Counted from the stretch's first letter, positions 52,559 through 63,704 are shown. The stretch is 64,000 nucleotides of DNA from Malaya genurostris (GCF_030247185.1 NC_080572.1:153992365-154056364), one strand, 5' to 3'. A program made the numbers and translations. The notes: generated from the letters alone by a model not told the origin.

Positions 52559-53671
52559 ATGGGTAAAACGCGCCATAGATCCGAGAAGGATCCAAAGGAT
52601 GCTAAGCGTCTGACGCCAAGTGATGCAAAGGTAAACGACCGTTTGCTGAGTAAAAACCAATATGCTGATCTGCCAGTTGATGTCGAAGAGGAACTGCAGA
52701 AGAAGGAAAAAATGCCGCCTTTCTACCTGAAGGGCTTCCCACCAACTCTACGCTCGGATTTCAACACACTGATCATCAAAGGACTACAGACAACAATCCG
52801 TTTATGTACTGAAGGCTACAAAATAACTATTCCGGCTTTGAACCACTACAAAGGAGTGGAATGTTATCTGAAGCAGACAAAAGCGGAATACTTCACACAC
52901 GATATTGCCGCCAACAAACCTATGAAAGTTGTACTTCGAGGACTATCCGACATGATGGAAGCCGTTGCCGTTAAACGATCCATTCAGCACAGGCTTCTGT
53001 CAGCCTTCAAATTGCAACTTATAGAAGCCATCGGAATAGAGATTACAACGACGATGGGACCCATCATCGTCATTGCAGCATACTGCCCCAAACAAACCAA
53101 TCTTCGAGATGGTACGTGTGCATCATTGAAGCGAGATCTGGCTATGCTCACTCCACGACAGAACAAATTCATCATTGCTGGGGACCTGAACGCACGGCAT
53201 GAGCTGTGCGGAAACAAAAATCGAAACGGATTCGTACTTGCCGAAGATTACGAAGCTGGACAGTACAACATACTCGCTCCGGATCAACCAACGCGACTTT
53301 CCAGATCGGGAGTTCATTCCATTTTGGATAAATCCATCAGCAACATCGCCATAGAGAGCTCTCCGGTTGTCTTCAACGAGCTCTATTCTGACCACTTTCC
53401 AGTAATATTGAGGTTGGGATCTTTACCAGAAACAGTGCCTATTCAACCTCGAAGGAACTATTTTTGCACCGACTGGGTCGAATTTCAACAAATCGCCGAC
53501 CAACTTATTAATATCGATTTGCCACTTGATTCCCCGATGGAAATCGATGCGGCCCTATCTTCCTTCCAGCATTCAATCACAGTCGCTCGTGATAGGACGG
53601 TTCCAGTACAACATATGCCGAGTTCCTCTCTTCAAATCGACAATGTCACCAAAAAACTCATCCGACTTTAA
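52559..53671 (+). pseudogene. Jockey ORF1 N-terminus fused in frame to ORF2 endonuclease C-terminus
   Basis: The first ~130 residues are Jockey ORF1: a basic N-terminus, PPFYLKGFPPTLRSDFNTLI and YFTHDIAANKPMKVVLRGLS, the start of the domain before the zinc knuckles. At about residue 133 the protein passes directly to the endonuclease: AVAVKRSIQHRLLSAFKLQL, TTTMGPIIVIAAYCPKQTN, KFIIAGDLNARHELCGNK and ELYSDHFPVILRLG. The zinc knuckles, the ORF2 start and the N-terminal endonuclease active site are missing. The result is an open 370-residue chimera produced by an internal deletion. It is unlikely to have enzyme activity. Confidence 0.85.
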
Positions 53672-55150
53672 ATATCTACCGGAGGCAGTATCAACGAACT
53701 GGCATCCTAGATAGGAAGACTTCTTATAACAACTTAACTAGGATAATCCAGGAAAGGATATCTGCGCCTCGCAACAGGAACTTCCAGCAAAAGCTTCGAG
53801 AAATTCTCCCACATTCAAAACCCTTCTGGTCCTTAACGAAGGTGCTTAAGAAAAAACCGAAGCCTATTCCTACTCTGATGTCACCCCAGGACGCAGCTGA
53901 AGGAATACCTTAAATCACACCAGTAAAGAAGGCAAATGCGCTAGGCCAGCAGTTTGTGTGTTCTCACAATTTAGGACTCAACATTATTATTCCACATGAA
54001 AGAGCCGTTGCTGATAGCGTAGCTGAGGTTGACCAATCAGCTGTTTGAAAAGTCAATACAAAGGCGAATTCTTGCTTTCGCAGATGAACAGGATATATTA
54101 CTGGAAGAACAGTTTGGGTTCCAGAAAGGAGGATCTACCATCCACCAACTCATAAGGGTTAACAACGTCATCCAGCAAAACAAATCAGTGTCCAAAACGA
54201 CTGCCATGGCAATATTGGATATTGAAAAGGCATTCGATAATGTGTGGCACGATGGCCTGGTGTTCAAACTGCATCGGTATAATTTTCCCATGTATCTTAT
54301 TAAAATTATCAAAAATTATCTTGCAGATAGAGCATTCCAGGTTTCTCTGAATAATTCTGTTTCAGAAAGATTTACTATTCCTGCTGGTGTACCCCAGGGA
54401 AGTATCCTAGGTCCCATTCTATACATCATTTTTACATCAGACATCCCACCTCTACCGGGTGGTGGTGTTCTGTCACAATTTGCTGATGATACTGCCATTC
54501 TTTACAAAGGTCGTGTCATTAATGCTCTGAAGAATAAACTACAGACAGGTCTGGACACTCTAACTGAATATTTTACAAGCTGGAAAATTGTGATCAATGC
54601 AGCAAAAACTCAGGTCATCTTGTTTCCACATTCAAGATCTCCAAAACTTGTTCCATCAGACGAATGCCGAATACGATTCGGTGATGAGGTCATTCAATGG
54701 TCCGACGAAGTTATCTATCTAGGACCCACCTTTAACAGACATCTGATATTCAGGTCACATGTTGACAAAATCGTTCAAAAATGCAGCATACTCATTGGGT
54801 CTCTGTATCCGCTGATTTATAGAACATCTAAACTGTGCCTGAAGAACCAGATGGCTGTCTATAAACAAATCATCTACCCCGCAATTGAATACGCAGTCCC
54901 TGTTTAGCGGGGCTGTGCACGAACACACAAACTTAGGCTTCAGCGCATTCAAAGTAAGATCTTAAAGATGATACTAAATCTACCCCCTTGGACAAGGACT
55001 AGTGAAGTACATGAGATGGCCTCCCTGGATATACTAGAACAAAAATTCGAACAATACTGCACGAAATTAGAAGAGAGGTGCTCAATCTCTGAAATACAGA
55101 TATTTCAAAAATTTGTACGTGTTAGGTTAGGGTTAGTTATAAATATGTAG
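53672..55150 (+). pseudogene. Jockey ORF2 reverse transcriptase, partial
   Basis: Frames between 53,672 and 54,028 give the linker after the endonuclease (FWSLTKVLKKKPKPIP). A second deletion then joins it to LFEKSIQRRIL near 54,038, removing the first RT blocks. Frame 54,029-54,907 has EEQFGFQKGGSTIHQLIRV, MAILDIEKAFDNVWHDGLV, PAGVPQGSILGPILYIIFTS and the active site LSQFADDTAILY. After a stop at about 54,905 the C-terminal part continues with RLQRIQSKILKMIL and PPWTRTSEVHEM. The FADD box is intact. Confidence 0.85.
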
Positions 55151-55696
55151 ATATTTTATTAATAATTAAAATAAATATTATGATTAAACATTAGTATGTA
55201 AAACAAGAGTAACTAAAACACCTATTATTAATAACGAATCGTATGAACAACAAAGATGAAAGGCCAAAGGGTCAAAACACTTGTACTGTAAAATGTTGAT
55301 GTAATACACAAAAATAAGATTAATAAACAGATATTTATGCAAAAAAAAGCTAACGTTTTAGTTCGACGCGTAGCATGCTAGAGGTAGGTTGTGGCTAGAC
55401 ACGAAGACAAAAAGTGCCATAAAACGATTTGAAGCTTTAAGACCATCGTCCAAGTACCATGCGCGCGGGTGGTTTTAGGAAATTTTCTATGGAAATTTTG
55501 AAAAATTTGCGAAAACCAAAAACATACAGACCTTTGAAATACTTTTATCTATCTACAGGGTGAAAATGGTTGTAAAATTCGGAGGTTTTTCCGAGTCTTA
55601 TCGAAAATAGCTCTGAAGAATGAGTGTTTTTTGTGATCTTTCACAATTATCTGGAAAAATAATGCGATGACATATTTTTTTTCAAAAAAACCTTAT

Positions 55697-58600
55697 TTTT
55701 TTTTTTTTTTAATAATAAAATTTTTATTGGGCTCATTTGCGTTAGCTTAACGTGGCCGATTATCTTGTTGTTAGGTGGATATGAGTGGAAGCCGTATTGT
55801 GGGGCGACCTGCTCCCCTAAAGTTAGTAAAGGAGTGTCAGGAGGGTGGGACCTATACTGTATTGATTTTGAACATATTTTGGTACTACAAATTATTCATT
55901 AATAGCTTGCATCTTCTTAACACACTTTTCATTTCCGAGTTCTTGACGTTCTCCAGATTGTAACGTGGAAGAGACTGTACTAGACTCGGATGCTTTGTTG
56001 GTGTACTTTGATGTCGGTGTGTCATTTATGGATGGTTTCCAGCAATTCAGCTTGACCAGTGTTTAGTTCATTTGGGGTAGGACCACTGTAGAAGAAAGAA
56101 AGAGAAAGAGAGGGCACTAGATTTGCACGTTTATAGCTTTGAGGAAGTTATAGAGGTAGGTCATGTAAAGGAGATCTCGGGTTGCCAAAACGTCACGGAC
56201 TGGAACATAAGGTGGTCTACCTCGGGCCCGAAGGGAATCAATTAGCTGGAGTCTGACGTCGCAATACTCGTAGCACACCCAAACAACATGCTCGATGTCA
56301 TGATAACCGTCTCCGCAAACGCAATGATTACTCTCACTAAGGCCAACACGATGAAGATGCGCTTTGAGCAAAGAGTGGTTGGACATAAGTCTTGACATTG
56401 TGCGAATAAAGTCCCGGTTCACGTCCAACCCTCGGAACCAAGCTTTCGTCGATACCTGCGGTATAATGGAATGTAACCACCGTCCTAGATATCCATCATT
56501 CCAGGAGGTTTGCCAGCTGACGAGTGCCTCTTGACGAGAACGACTGAAAAATTCATTGAAGCAGATTGGTCTTTCATAGGTTTCACCTTGTAGTGCGCCC
56601 ACCTTGGCCAGTGAGTCCGCCATCTCATTGCCCCTTACGGAACAATGTGATGGGACCCAAACCAAGGTAATCCGATATGATTTTTCAGATAAAGCACTCA
56701 GTTGTTCCCGTATTTTCCCCAGGAAATACGGCGAGTACTTTCCAGGCTTCACTGAGCGAAGAGCCTCGATAGAGCTGAGACTGTCCGATACAATGAAGTA
56801 GTGGTCTGTGGGCAAAGTTTCAATGATCTCAAGGGTATACTGAATTGCAGCTAGTTCTGCGACGTAAACTGAAGCCGGATCACTGAGTTTATAGGAGGCG
56901 GTGAAATTTTCATTAAAAATACCGAAGCCAGTGGACCCGTCGAGATGTGATCCGTCAGTGTAAAACATTTTATTACAGTCGACTTCTCTAAATTTGTCAT
57001 TAAAAATATTTGGGATCACTTGAGGGCATACGTGATCCGGGATTCCATAAATATCTTCTTTCATGGATGTGTCGAAAAACACCGTAGAATTAGAAGTATC
57101 ATAGAAACGAACACTGTGAGGATTATATGAAGAAGAATAATTGTTACGTGACATGAAATCAAAGTACAATGTCATAAATCGGGTCTGAGAATTAAGCTCG
57201 ACTAGCCGTTCAAAGTTATCGATAACCAACGGGTTTAAGACGCTACATCGAATGAGTTGTCGATATGAGAGATCCCACAAACGGTTTTTCAGCGGTAGAA
57301 TTCCCGCTAGTACCTCGAGACTCCCCGTATGAGTCGACTGCATACAACCCAAGGCAATACGCAAGCAACGATACTGGACTCTCTCCAGCTTGATAAAGTG
57401 TATCTTCGCGGCTGAACGGAAACAGAAACATCCATACTCCATCACTGACAATATCGTTGTTTGGTACAGCCTTATAAGATCTGTTGGGTGAGCTCCCCAC
57501 CAAGTCCCGGTCACTGTACGGAGAAAGTTGATTCTTTTTTGGCATTTTCGTTTCAGATACCTAATGTGACATCCCCAGGTACCTTTGGAATCGAACCAGA
57601 CTCCGAGGTATTTGAATGTGAAGGCCTGAGCTATGGTTTGACCCATTAGTTGAAGCTGTAGTTGTGCAGGTTCACGCTTCCTGGAAAATACTACCAACTC
57701 AGTTTTCTCCGTGGAGAATTCGATACCTAGCTGTAGAGCCCATGTAGACAAAGCGTCTAAGGTAGTTTGTAATGGTCCTTGCAGGTCGGTAGACTTGGAT
57801 CCTGTAATAGACACCACGCCATCATCTGCAAGTTGCCTTAACGTGCAAGAATTTTCAAGACATTCATCGATGTCATTGACGTAAAAGTTATAAAGAAGGG
57901 GGCTGAGGCATGAGCCCTGGGGAAGGCCCATGTAACTAATTCGTGAGGTCGTCAAGTCTTCATGTGTAAAAAACATGTGCTTTTCCGATAATAAGTTGTG
58001 CAAAAAATTGTTCAAATGTGGGGAAAGACCATGCTTGTGCAGCTTCTCCGAGAGAATTTTTATGGAAACTGAATCAAAAGCCCCCTTTATGTCCAAGAAT
58101 ACTGATGCCATTTGCTTCTTGTGAGCGAATGCCATTTGAATTTCTGTAGAAAGCAGCGCAAGGCAATCGTTCGTTCCTTTGCCTTTACGGAAGCCAAATT
58201 GTGTATCTGAAAGCAAGCCACTTGTTTCCATCCATTCATCGAGACGAAACAGAATCATTTTTTCCAGCAGTTTCCGAATACAGGAAAGCATTGAAATCGG
58301 CCGATACGAGTTGTGGTTGGAGGCTGGTTTGTCCGGTTTCTGAATAGCGATAACCCTCACTTGTCTCCAGTCTTGAGGAACAAAGTTCTGTTCGACGAAC
58401 TTGTTGAACAAGTTTAACAGACGTTTTTTCGCGATATCGGGAAGATTTTTAAGCAAGTTGAATTTAATTTTATCACACCCTGGGGCATTGTTGTTGCACG
58501 ATAAGAGGGCTAGAGAAAACTCCGTCATCGTAAAGGGGGAATCGTTTTCACTGTATCGAGAGGACGCGACGCGATAGACATTCGATTCGCGAACAAAATC

Positions 58601-59837
58601 CGGGCAAACTTTCTTGGCGAAGTCAAATATCCAGCGATTTTAATATTCTACGGATTCGTTATTAGTGGTTGCATTTCTCATACGACGGGCTGTATTCCAC
58701 AGAGTGGTCATCGATGTTTCCCTAGATAGGCCATTGACGAACCGACGCCAGTAACCTTTTTTTTTTTGCTTTAATCAGATTTTTCAGGGTCTTTTCTAAT
58801 GATGCATATTTCTCGTAGTCTTCGCGCTTGCCACTGTTCCCGAATTTTTTATACGCGGATGATTTTGTTTTATATATTTCCGAGCACTCTTTATCCCACC
58901 ATGGGGTTGAGGGTCGCGTAGTGATTGTAGTTTTGGGTACTCGTTTGGTCTGGGCTTGAATCGCGGCGTTGAGGATCAAGTCAGCTAGGGATTTGTATTC
59001 TTCTTCTAGCGAATCTGGTTGTTTCGTGTCGAGAGCTTGGGATATCGCGGTCGAGTAGGAACTCCAGTCGATGTTTTTCGTGAGATCATATGTCATATCG
59101 ACTGATGTCGGTGTTTGTGCACCAGTGGATATTGAAACCAAAATCGGCAAGTGATCACTACCGTGGGGATCAGGGATTACCTTCCACTTGCAATCTAGCT
59201 GTAGTGATGTCGAGCAAAGGGATAAGTCCAGCGCACTAGAGCGGCCTGGCGGTCTTGGATTGCGTGTCATTTCACCCGTATTTAAAATTGTCATATTGAA
59301 GTTGTCGCACAGATCATAAATTAACGAAGAACGGTTATCATCATATAGGCAGCCCCACCCCGTACCATGCGAGTTAAAGTCTCCTAAAACTAACCGCGGG
59401 GTGGGAAGAAGCTCAATGATGTCTGCCAGTCGTCGATGCCCTATCGAGACTCTGGGAGGTATATAGATAGAAGCTATACAAAGATCTTTGCCTCTAATTC
59501 TGATTTGGCAAGCAACAACTTCAATGCCCGGGATCGAGGGGAGGTTAATTCTATAAAACGAATAGCACTTTTTGATCCCTAAAAGAACCCCTCCATAGGA
59601 GTCTCCTCGATCCAGGCGTATAATGTTGAAATTGTGGAAGTCAAAGTTTATATTTGAAGTGAGCCATGTTTCACACAATGAAAATACGTCGCAGTTACGC
59701 GAATTTATCAAAAATTTGAAAGAATCTAATTTTGGGATGATACTTCTGCAATTCCACTGCAGTATAGTGATCATATTCTCGATTTCTGTAGGTATTTCAG
59801 CCATCGATAGATACGATCGCTGCAAGGAGGGGCAAAT
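55697..59837 (-). mobile_element. LINE with RNase H (I/LOA-type), nearly intact ORF2, inserted in the palindrome
   Basis: A 9-base target duplication AAACCTTAT lies at 55,688-55,696 and 59,838-59,846. The T-run at about 55,697-55,710 is the poly(A) tail of a minus-strand element. It is 5'-truncated just before ORF2. The 3' untranslated region occupies about 55,711-56,116. Confidence 0.9.
56117..59804 (-). pseudogene. LINE ORF2: endonuclease, reverse transcriptase, RNase H, CCHC
   Basis: Translation starts at the Met at 59,804. The endonuclease has LQWNCRSIIPKLDSF, SLCETWL, YGGVLLGIKK, ASIYIPP, LVLGDFNSHGTGWG and GSDHLPILVS. An 11-T run at 58,757-58,767 causes a frameshift, and an in-frame stop lies at 58,640-58,642; otherwise the protein is open to 56,117. 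The RT has FLDIKGAFDSV, MGLPQGSCLSPLLYN and RQLADDGVVS. RNase H (about residue 525 onward of the second part) has MFYTDGSHLDGS, VAELAAIQYTL, IVSDSLSSIEAL and VPSHCSVRGNEMADSLA. A final CVCGDGYHDIEHVVWVC binds zinc. Only two lesions disable it, so the copy is young. Confidence 0.9.
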
Positions 59838-60819
59838 AAACCTTATGATGGATACACAGATTACATTCGGACACATTTTTGGAAAACCTTTCACGATTTT
59901 TATAGAAAATCCACGAATTTCAAAAATTTCCACGAAATCGGTTATATGAAATTCGTTGATTTTCCAGGAAAAGCGTGAAAAGGTTTTCCAAAAATGTTTC
60001 CGAAGTTAATCCTTGTTGCCAGCATAAGGTTTTTTTGAAAAAAAAAATTTCATTCCATCGAATTATTTTTTCAAATAATTGTGAAAAATTACAAAAAAAG
60101 CTCATTTTTTCAGTGCTATTTTTGATAAGACTCGAAAAATCCTGCGAATTTTCCAGCCATTTTCACCCTGTAGATAGATAAAAGTATTTCAAAGGTCTGT
60201 ATGTTTTTGGTTTTGTCAAGTTTTTCAAAATTTTCATCGAAAATTTCCTAAAACCACCCGCGCGCATGGTACTTGGACGATGGCCTTGGTATGCTCAGAT
60301 CTTGTATCATGCAAGATCGGATGAAATTCCATGTTATCTCATTTCGCCTGAGAAATTGACAACTACCCCAGGGTAAATTTTGAGGGCATAAGATAAATTT
60401 CTAATTTATATAAGATAAACTCGATTGATAATGAGAAAAAGTTTATCGCTTCAACCGAAATCGCAGAATGGTAGTAATGGTACAGAAACGCTATAAAAAT
60501 AATTGCTTGCATACAAAACCTGAACACAAGCGTGGCGAAGTGAAGCTTAAATATCGATATCCGTATCGCAAGCATGTAAAAACATATAATTGCATACATT
60601 TGGGCTATTGGTGTAATTTCGTCGGCTACAAAACAAATACAAATCAAGACAAATAGAGTCTATATTCTGGTTTCGTGTGTTCGGTGTTGATTCCCAATAA
60701 AAATCAACCTAAGCATACTCTCGTGCAATTGCAGATTCAAAAGTGTGATGATTGATTGAACTGTTTGATTGAAAATGTCGATGATTAGAAATTTTATTTA
60801 CCTTGTTCCACATCAATGG

Positions 60820-61705
60820 CCTTGTTGTTTTATATGCACTTCCGGCACCGGAACCCGAGAGCTGGTGTAATCAAAGTCGGTTCGTACGGTCACAAACTTA
60901 CATGACATACAAACTCTACTAGTACGCACTCTTAATTACGATTCAAATGTTTGTTGCATCCGAAAATATGCAGTATTTTTTGGTAGTACCATTAGACCTT
61001 TAAATTGACCCTAAGATTGAGAATAACGGTTATGGGTTCATTGTAGAATTTTTTTTACGTTTTTAGTTTTGCCGGTTTAAGTGACGGTGTACAATATGTG
61101 ACACACTTCACCCTATAACTCCGGAACCGGAAGTCGGATCCGGATGAAATTCAGGAATTCCGTATGGGACCGGTAGACCTTTCATTTGAATCTCAGTTTG
61201 TGGAAATCGGTCAAAAAATTGCTGAGAAAAGTGAATGAGATCCACTTTGGTATATATGACAATTATTTCCGGTACTTCCGGAACTGGATTCCGGGAACCA
61301 GGATAGCCGGAATCGGTTTGTTTAGTTGCCTACTGATAATAACTATCGATTTGTGTAGTTTTGAGACCAGTTTAGAAATTTTTTTACGTATTTTGTTTCG
61401 CCGGTTTAAGTGACGGTGTACAATATGTAACACACTTCACCCTATAACTCCGGAACCGGAAGTCGGATCCAGATGAAATTCAGGAATTCTGTATGGGACC
61501 ACGAGACCTTTCATTTGAATCTAAGTTTGTCGAAATCGGTTCAGCCGATCCGAGAGAACCTAGTGAGATTATTTGACACATACACACATACATACATACA
61601 CACATTGCTCAGCTCGATGAACTGAGTCGAATGGTGTATGACACTAGTTTTCACTAGTCGGTTTTTCGAGTGATTGCCTAACCTTTCTATATGAGAAAGG
61701 CAAAA
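60820..61705 (+). repeat. Mosquito repeat with two ~320-bp internal units
   Basis: AACTCCGGAACCGGAAGTCG followed by GATCCGGATGAAATTCAGGA occurs at about 61,117 and again at about 61,447, with shared GCCGGTTTAAGTGACGGTGT upstream of each. A CA/TA-rich tract at about 61,579-61,605 and CTCGATGAACTGAGTCGAAT precede the right end CCTTTCTATATGAGAAAGGC near 61,680-61,701. The left boundary is approximate. Confidence 0.75.
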
Positions 61706-61927
61706 ATGGAGTTGTTCGTTTCAAAAACTCCATGCTTGACGGAATTAAGATACTCGAGTGCAAGCAATTTTACTCAGCATCTTTTTATGATGAAAACAAG
61801 TCTTATCGTCCCTCAGATTCGGTTCTAGTTACATTTGCCGGAACTGCGTTGTCTAACCATGTCTACATCGATTACATTCGTCTTCCTGTTCGGCTTTTCG
61901 TTTCGCATATTATGAATTACACGAACT

Positions 61928-62390
61928 GCAAAAAAGGCGGGTGGGTAATGTCAGACATAACTGGATGTCGTGAATACGAAAAAACTGTTAGGCTCCCATC
62001 ACTTTTCCAAATATCAGTTAGTTGATTGATTGTATGAATTGTGCAAGCTTTCCCCTTTTTCACTAATAGAGTTTGAAGCGATGCACCTACATTAAAGTAC
62101 AGATTAGTAACATTAAACAGCTACTATTCTACAGCTATATATTCCAAACTTGAAACAATTCCTTTCTAATTTGCCAATATAGGAGGCTAGGTACGACAAA
62201 TTTGTAGTTTATTTTTATTGAAGCTATGAAGTTCGAAGATCTGATTCTTCTCGAAATTTCAGTACGAAACAATTGCAATGGCCTGGTCTGAAATGTATCA
62301 ACGATCTTCGGTATAAAAGTCATTTTAATAATAATAATGATAGTAATAATAATGATAATAATAATAATAATAATAATAATACAGATTAAT
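61928..62390 (+). repeat. Duplicated ~480-bp segment ending in an AAT tract, copy 2
   Basis: The copy contains the ~130-bp repeat (copy 3, 61,928-62,070), then AGTTTGAAGCGATGCACC, CAGCTACTATTCTACAGC and TGAAGCTATGAAGTTCGAAG, and ends in a short (AAT)n tract (62,326-62,382). It matches 18,253-18,737 over nearly its whole length, apart from a ~35-base insertion near 62,175. Confidence 0.8.
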
Positions 62391-62480
62391 CTGTACATAT
62401 ATGTATGTGTAAATAAAATATAGATTAACCTGTATATATGGCAACCCTGTATCGCATGGCATATTTTCACACGACCCCAT

Positions 62481-62557
62481 ACTAGTATAAAGATGTGTTC
62501 AACATCATCACATTCGCTTTCGCATTGCCGTTCGTAATTGAATGTGTTAGTGACGGT
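62481..62557 (+). repeat. 77-bp direct repeat flanking the H2A pseudogene, left copy
   Basis: ACTAGTATAAAGATGTGTTC followed by ATCATCAC and CGCTTTCGCATTGCCGTTCG is repeated at 63,254-63,330 with three or four differences, 773 bases apart. The following words GACGGTGTCTCGT and CGGGAAACAGTGAGACGA also recur (62,597/63,477 and 62,710/63,500), so the unit was longer. Confidence 0.85.
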
Positions 62558-62727
62558 ACAAATCTGCCTTTTTTCGGTTTTTGCCATCTAGCTGACGGTG
62601 TCTCGTACGTTCAGAGCAGCTGCTTTAACTTAAATGACGCTATTTCTCACATCACATTTCCTTTTATACCTGCTACTGGTAAGGGTGTAGGGACCTCCCC
62701 TTCGCAGAACGGGAAACAGTGAGACGA

Positions 62728-62735
62728 TATAAAAG
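62728..62735 (+). promoter_or_regulatory. TATA box upstream of the H2A pseudogene
   Basis: TATAAAAG followed by AGAGAGTTAGT, about 70 bases before the H2A-like frame, resembles the compact promoters of insect histone genes. It is preceded by CGGGAAACAGTGAGACGA, a word that recurs without the TATA box near 63,500. Confidence 0.5.
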
Positions 62736-62798
62736 AGAGAGTTAGTATAGCAGCAGCCAGTAATACTGAATTGGCTATCGAGCAGTTAACAGCATCTT

Positions 62799-63113
62799 GT
62801 GGAATTTTCACGCAGAAATACGCTCACGGGAGGAAGAGTTAAGGGCAAGGCAAAGTCTCGCTCGAACCGTGCTGGTCTGCAGTTCCCAGTTGGCAAAATC
62901 CATCGTCTGCTCCGAAAGGGAAACTACGCAGAGCGTGTCGGTGCCGGTGCATCGGTCTATCTGGCGGCAGTGATGGAGTACTTGGCTGCCAAAGTGTTGG
63001 AATTGGCCGGTAATGCTGCTCGTGACAACAAGAAAACGAAAATCATCCCTCGCCATCTGCAGCTGGCCATCCGCAACGATGAGGAGTTGAAAACCCCGTC
63101 CTTTTCAGGATGA
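62799..63113 (+). pseudogene. Histone H2A pseudogene
   Basis: The core is unmistakably H2A: KGKAKSRSNRAGLQFPVGKI, LLRKGNYAERVGAGA, VYLAAVMEYLAAKVLELAGN and RHLQLAIRNDEEL. H2A pairs with H2B in the nucleosome. The copy is dead. There is no ATG (the frame opens at GTG and the canonical start region is changed). After NDEEL the frame shifts and ends KTPSFSG, so the C-terminal tail is gone. The acidic-patch glutamate in AAEVLELAG is lysine (AAKVLELAG, Glu61 in usual numbering), and RIHRLL reads KIHRLL. The histone 3' stem-loop is not seen. An unusual H2A variant is very unlikely given the lost start. Confidence 0.85.
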
Positions 63114-63253
63114 CCACATCACTGTGATAAAGAAATATTTAGGATTGCTTTAAGTTTAGCCAGTTCTGATACGCCTGGAAAGTAGAATGCGCAAATCAAG
63201 TGGAAACATTTGTTCATCTCTTTCATTTGTTCAACTCTGTTTCTGTTTTGTAT

Positions 63254-63330
63254 ACTAGTATAAAGATGTGTTCAAAATCATCACTTTCGCTTTCGCATTG
63301 CCGTTCGTAATTGAATGTGTTAGTGACGGT
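63254..63330 (+). repeat. 77-bp direct repeat flanking the H2A pseudogene, right copy
   Basis: This is the second copy of the sequence at 62,481-62,557. After it, 63,331-63,660 contains a partial second copy of the promoter-side sequence (GACGGTGTCTCGTGCATTCA, GGGAAACAGTGAGACGAC) but no second histone frame that I can recognise. Confidence 0.8.
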
Positions 63331-63676
63331 GTAAATTGAATTAGCTTCCATCTTGATGAATCTTTTGGTAGGAAATATTGAGATCTGATATGGTTCTCGT
63401 GTGTGTCTTGTTTCAGCAATGGGCCTTGCTGCACTTTTTGGCTGCCTTTTTTACCGATTTTCGGTGTCATTGTGCAGACGGTGTCTCGTGCATTCAGATC
63501 GGGAAACAGTGAGACGACAGGTCCTCGATGTTGCTCTCGCGTGTCTTGTTTCGGGAACAGTTGCTCAACAAATGGTAGGAAAAATGAACCACTCAACTTT
63601 TATATGAATGCTCTTGTATAGATTCAGACATCTCGCGTTCTGATTGGCTGGTACTTTCATGGGTTAAATCAAACAG

Positions 63677-63704
63677 GTTTTTCAATAGTGTACTATTGAA
63701 AAAC
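63677..63704. other. Perfect hairpin, 12-base arms, 4-base loop
   Basis: GTTTTTCAATAG at 63,677-63,688 and its exact complement at 63,693-63,704 enclose the loop TGTA. It does not match the conserved histone mRNA 3' stem-loop in sequence. It might be an old MITE centre or a terminator-like structure. Confidence 0.6.

Larger units (their letters stand above)
52455..55347 (+). mobile_element. Jockey-type LINE inserted in repeat copy C
   Basis: The insert is flanked by an 11-base target duplication, AGCTAACGTTT, at 52,444-52,454 and 55,348-55,358; copy B has this sequence once. It ends in AAATAAGATTAATAAACAGA-type 3' sequence and an A-run just before 55,348. It codes on the plus strand. Both coding regions carry internal deletions, so at about 2.9 kb it is well below the usual 4-5 kb of this family. 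Confidence 0.9.
55443..60283. mobile_element. Long palindromic (foldback-type) element, split by a LINE
   Basis: The left end (CCATCGTCCAAGTACCATGC...) and the complement of the right end match for the whole arm: GCGCGGGTGGTTTTAGGAAA, AACATACAGACCTTTGAAAT, ATCTATCTACAGGGTGAAAA and so on. With the LINE at 55,697-59,837 set aside, the arms run 55,443-55,696 plus 59,838-59,940 on the left and about 59,945-60,283 on the right. This makes one palindrome of about 700 bases with a very short centre. It has no coding capacity. It lies in repeat copy C. Confidence 0.85.
52070..60815 (+). repeat. ~1-kb interspersed repeat, copy C, split by two insertions
   Basis: Three pieces align to copy B: 52,070-52,454, 55,348-55,442 and 60,284-60,815. 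The first has ATTGATGTGCAACACA at its left end, CACTCTGATTGGTCAATCG and TATAAATAG. The second has GCGTAGCATGCTAGAGGTAG and GTGCCATAAAACGATTTG. The third has GATCTTGTATCATGCAAGAT and ends CTTGTTCCACATCAATGG. Copies A and B are uninterrupted here, so the junctions give the exact insertion points. Confidence 0.8.

Noticed and set aside
62799..63113. Functional H2A variant
   Set aside because: The start codon is lost, the C-terminal tail is frameshifted away and an acidic-patch residue is changed.
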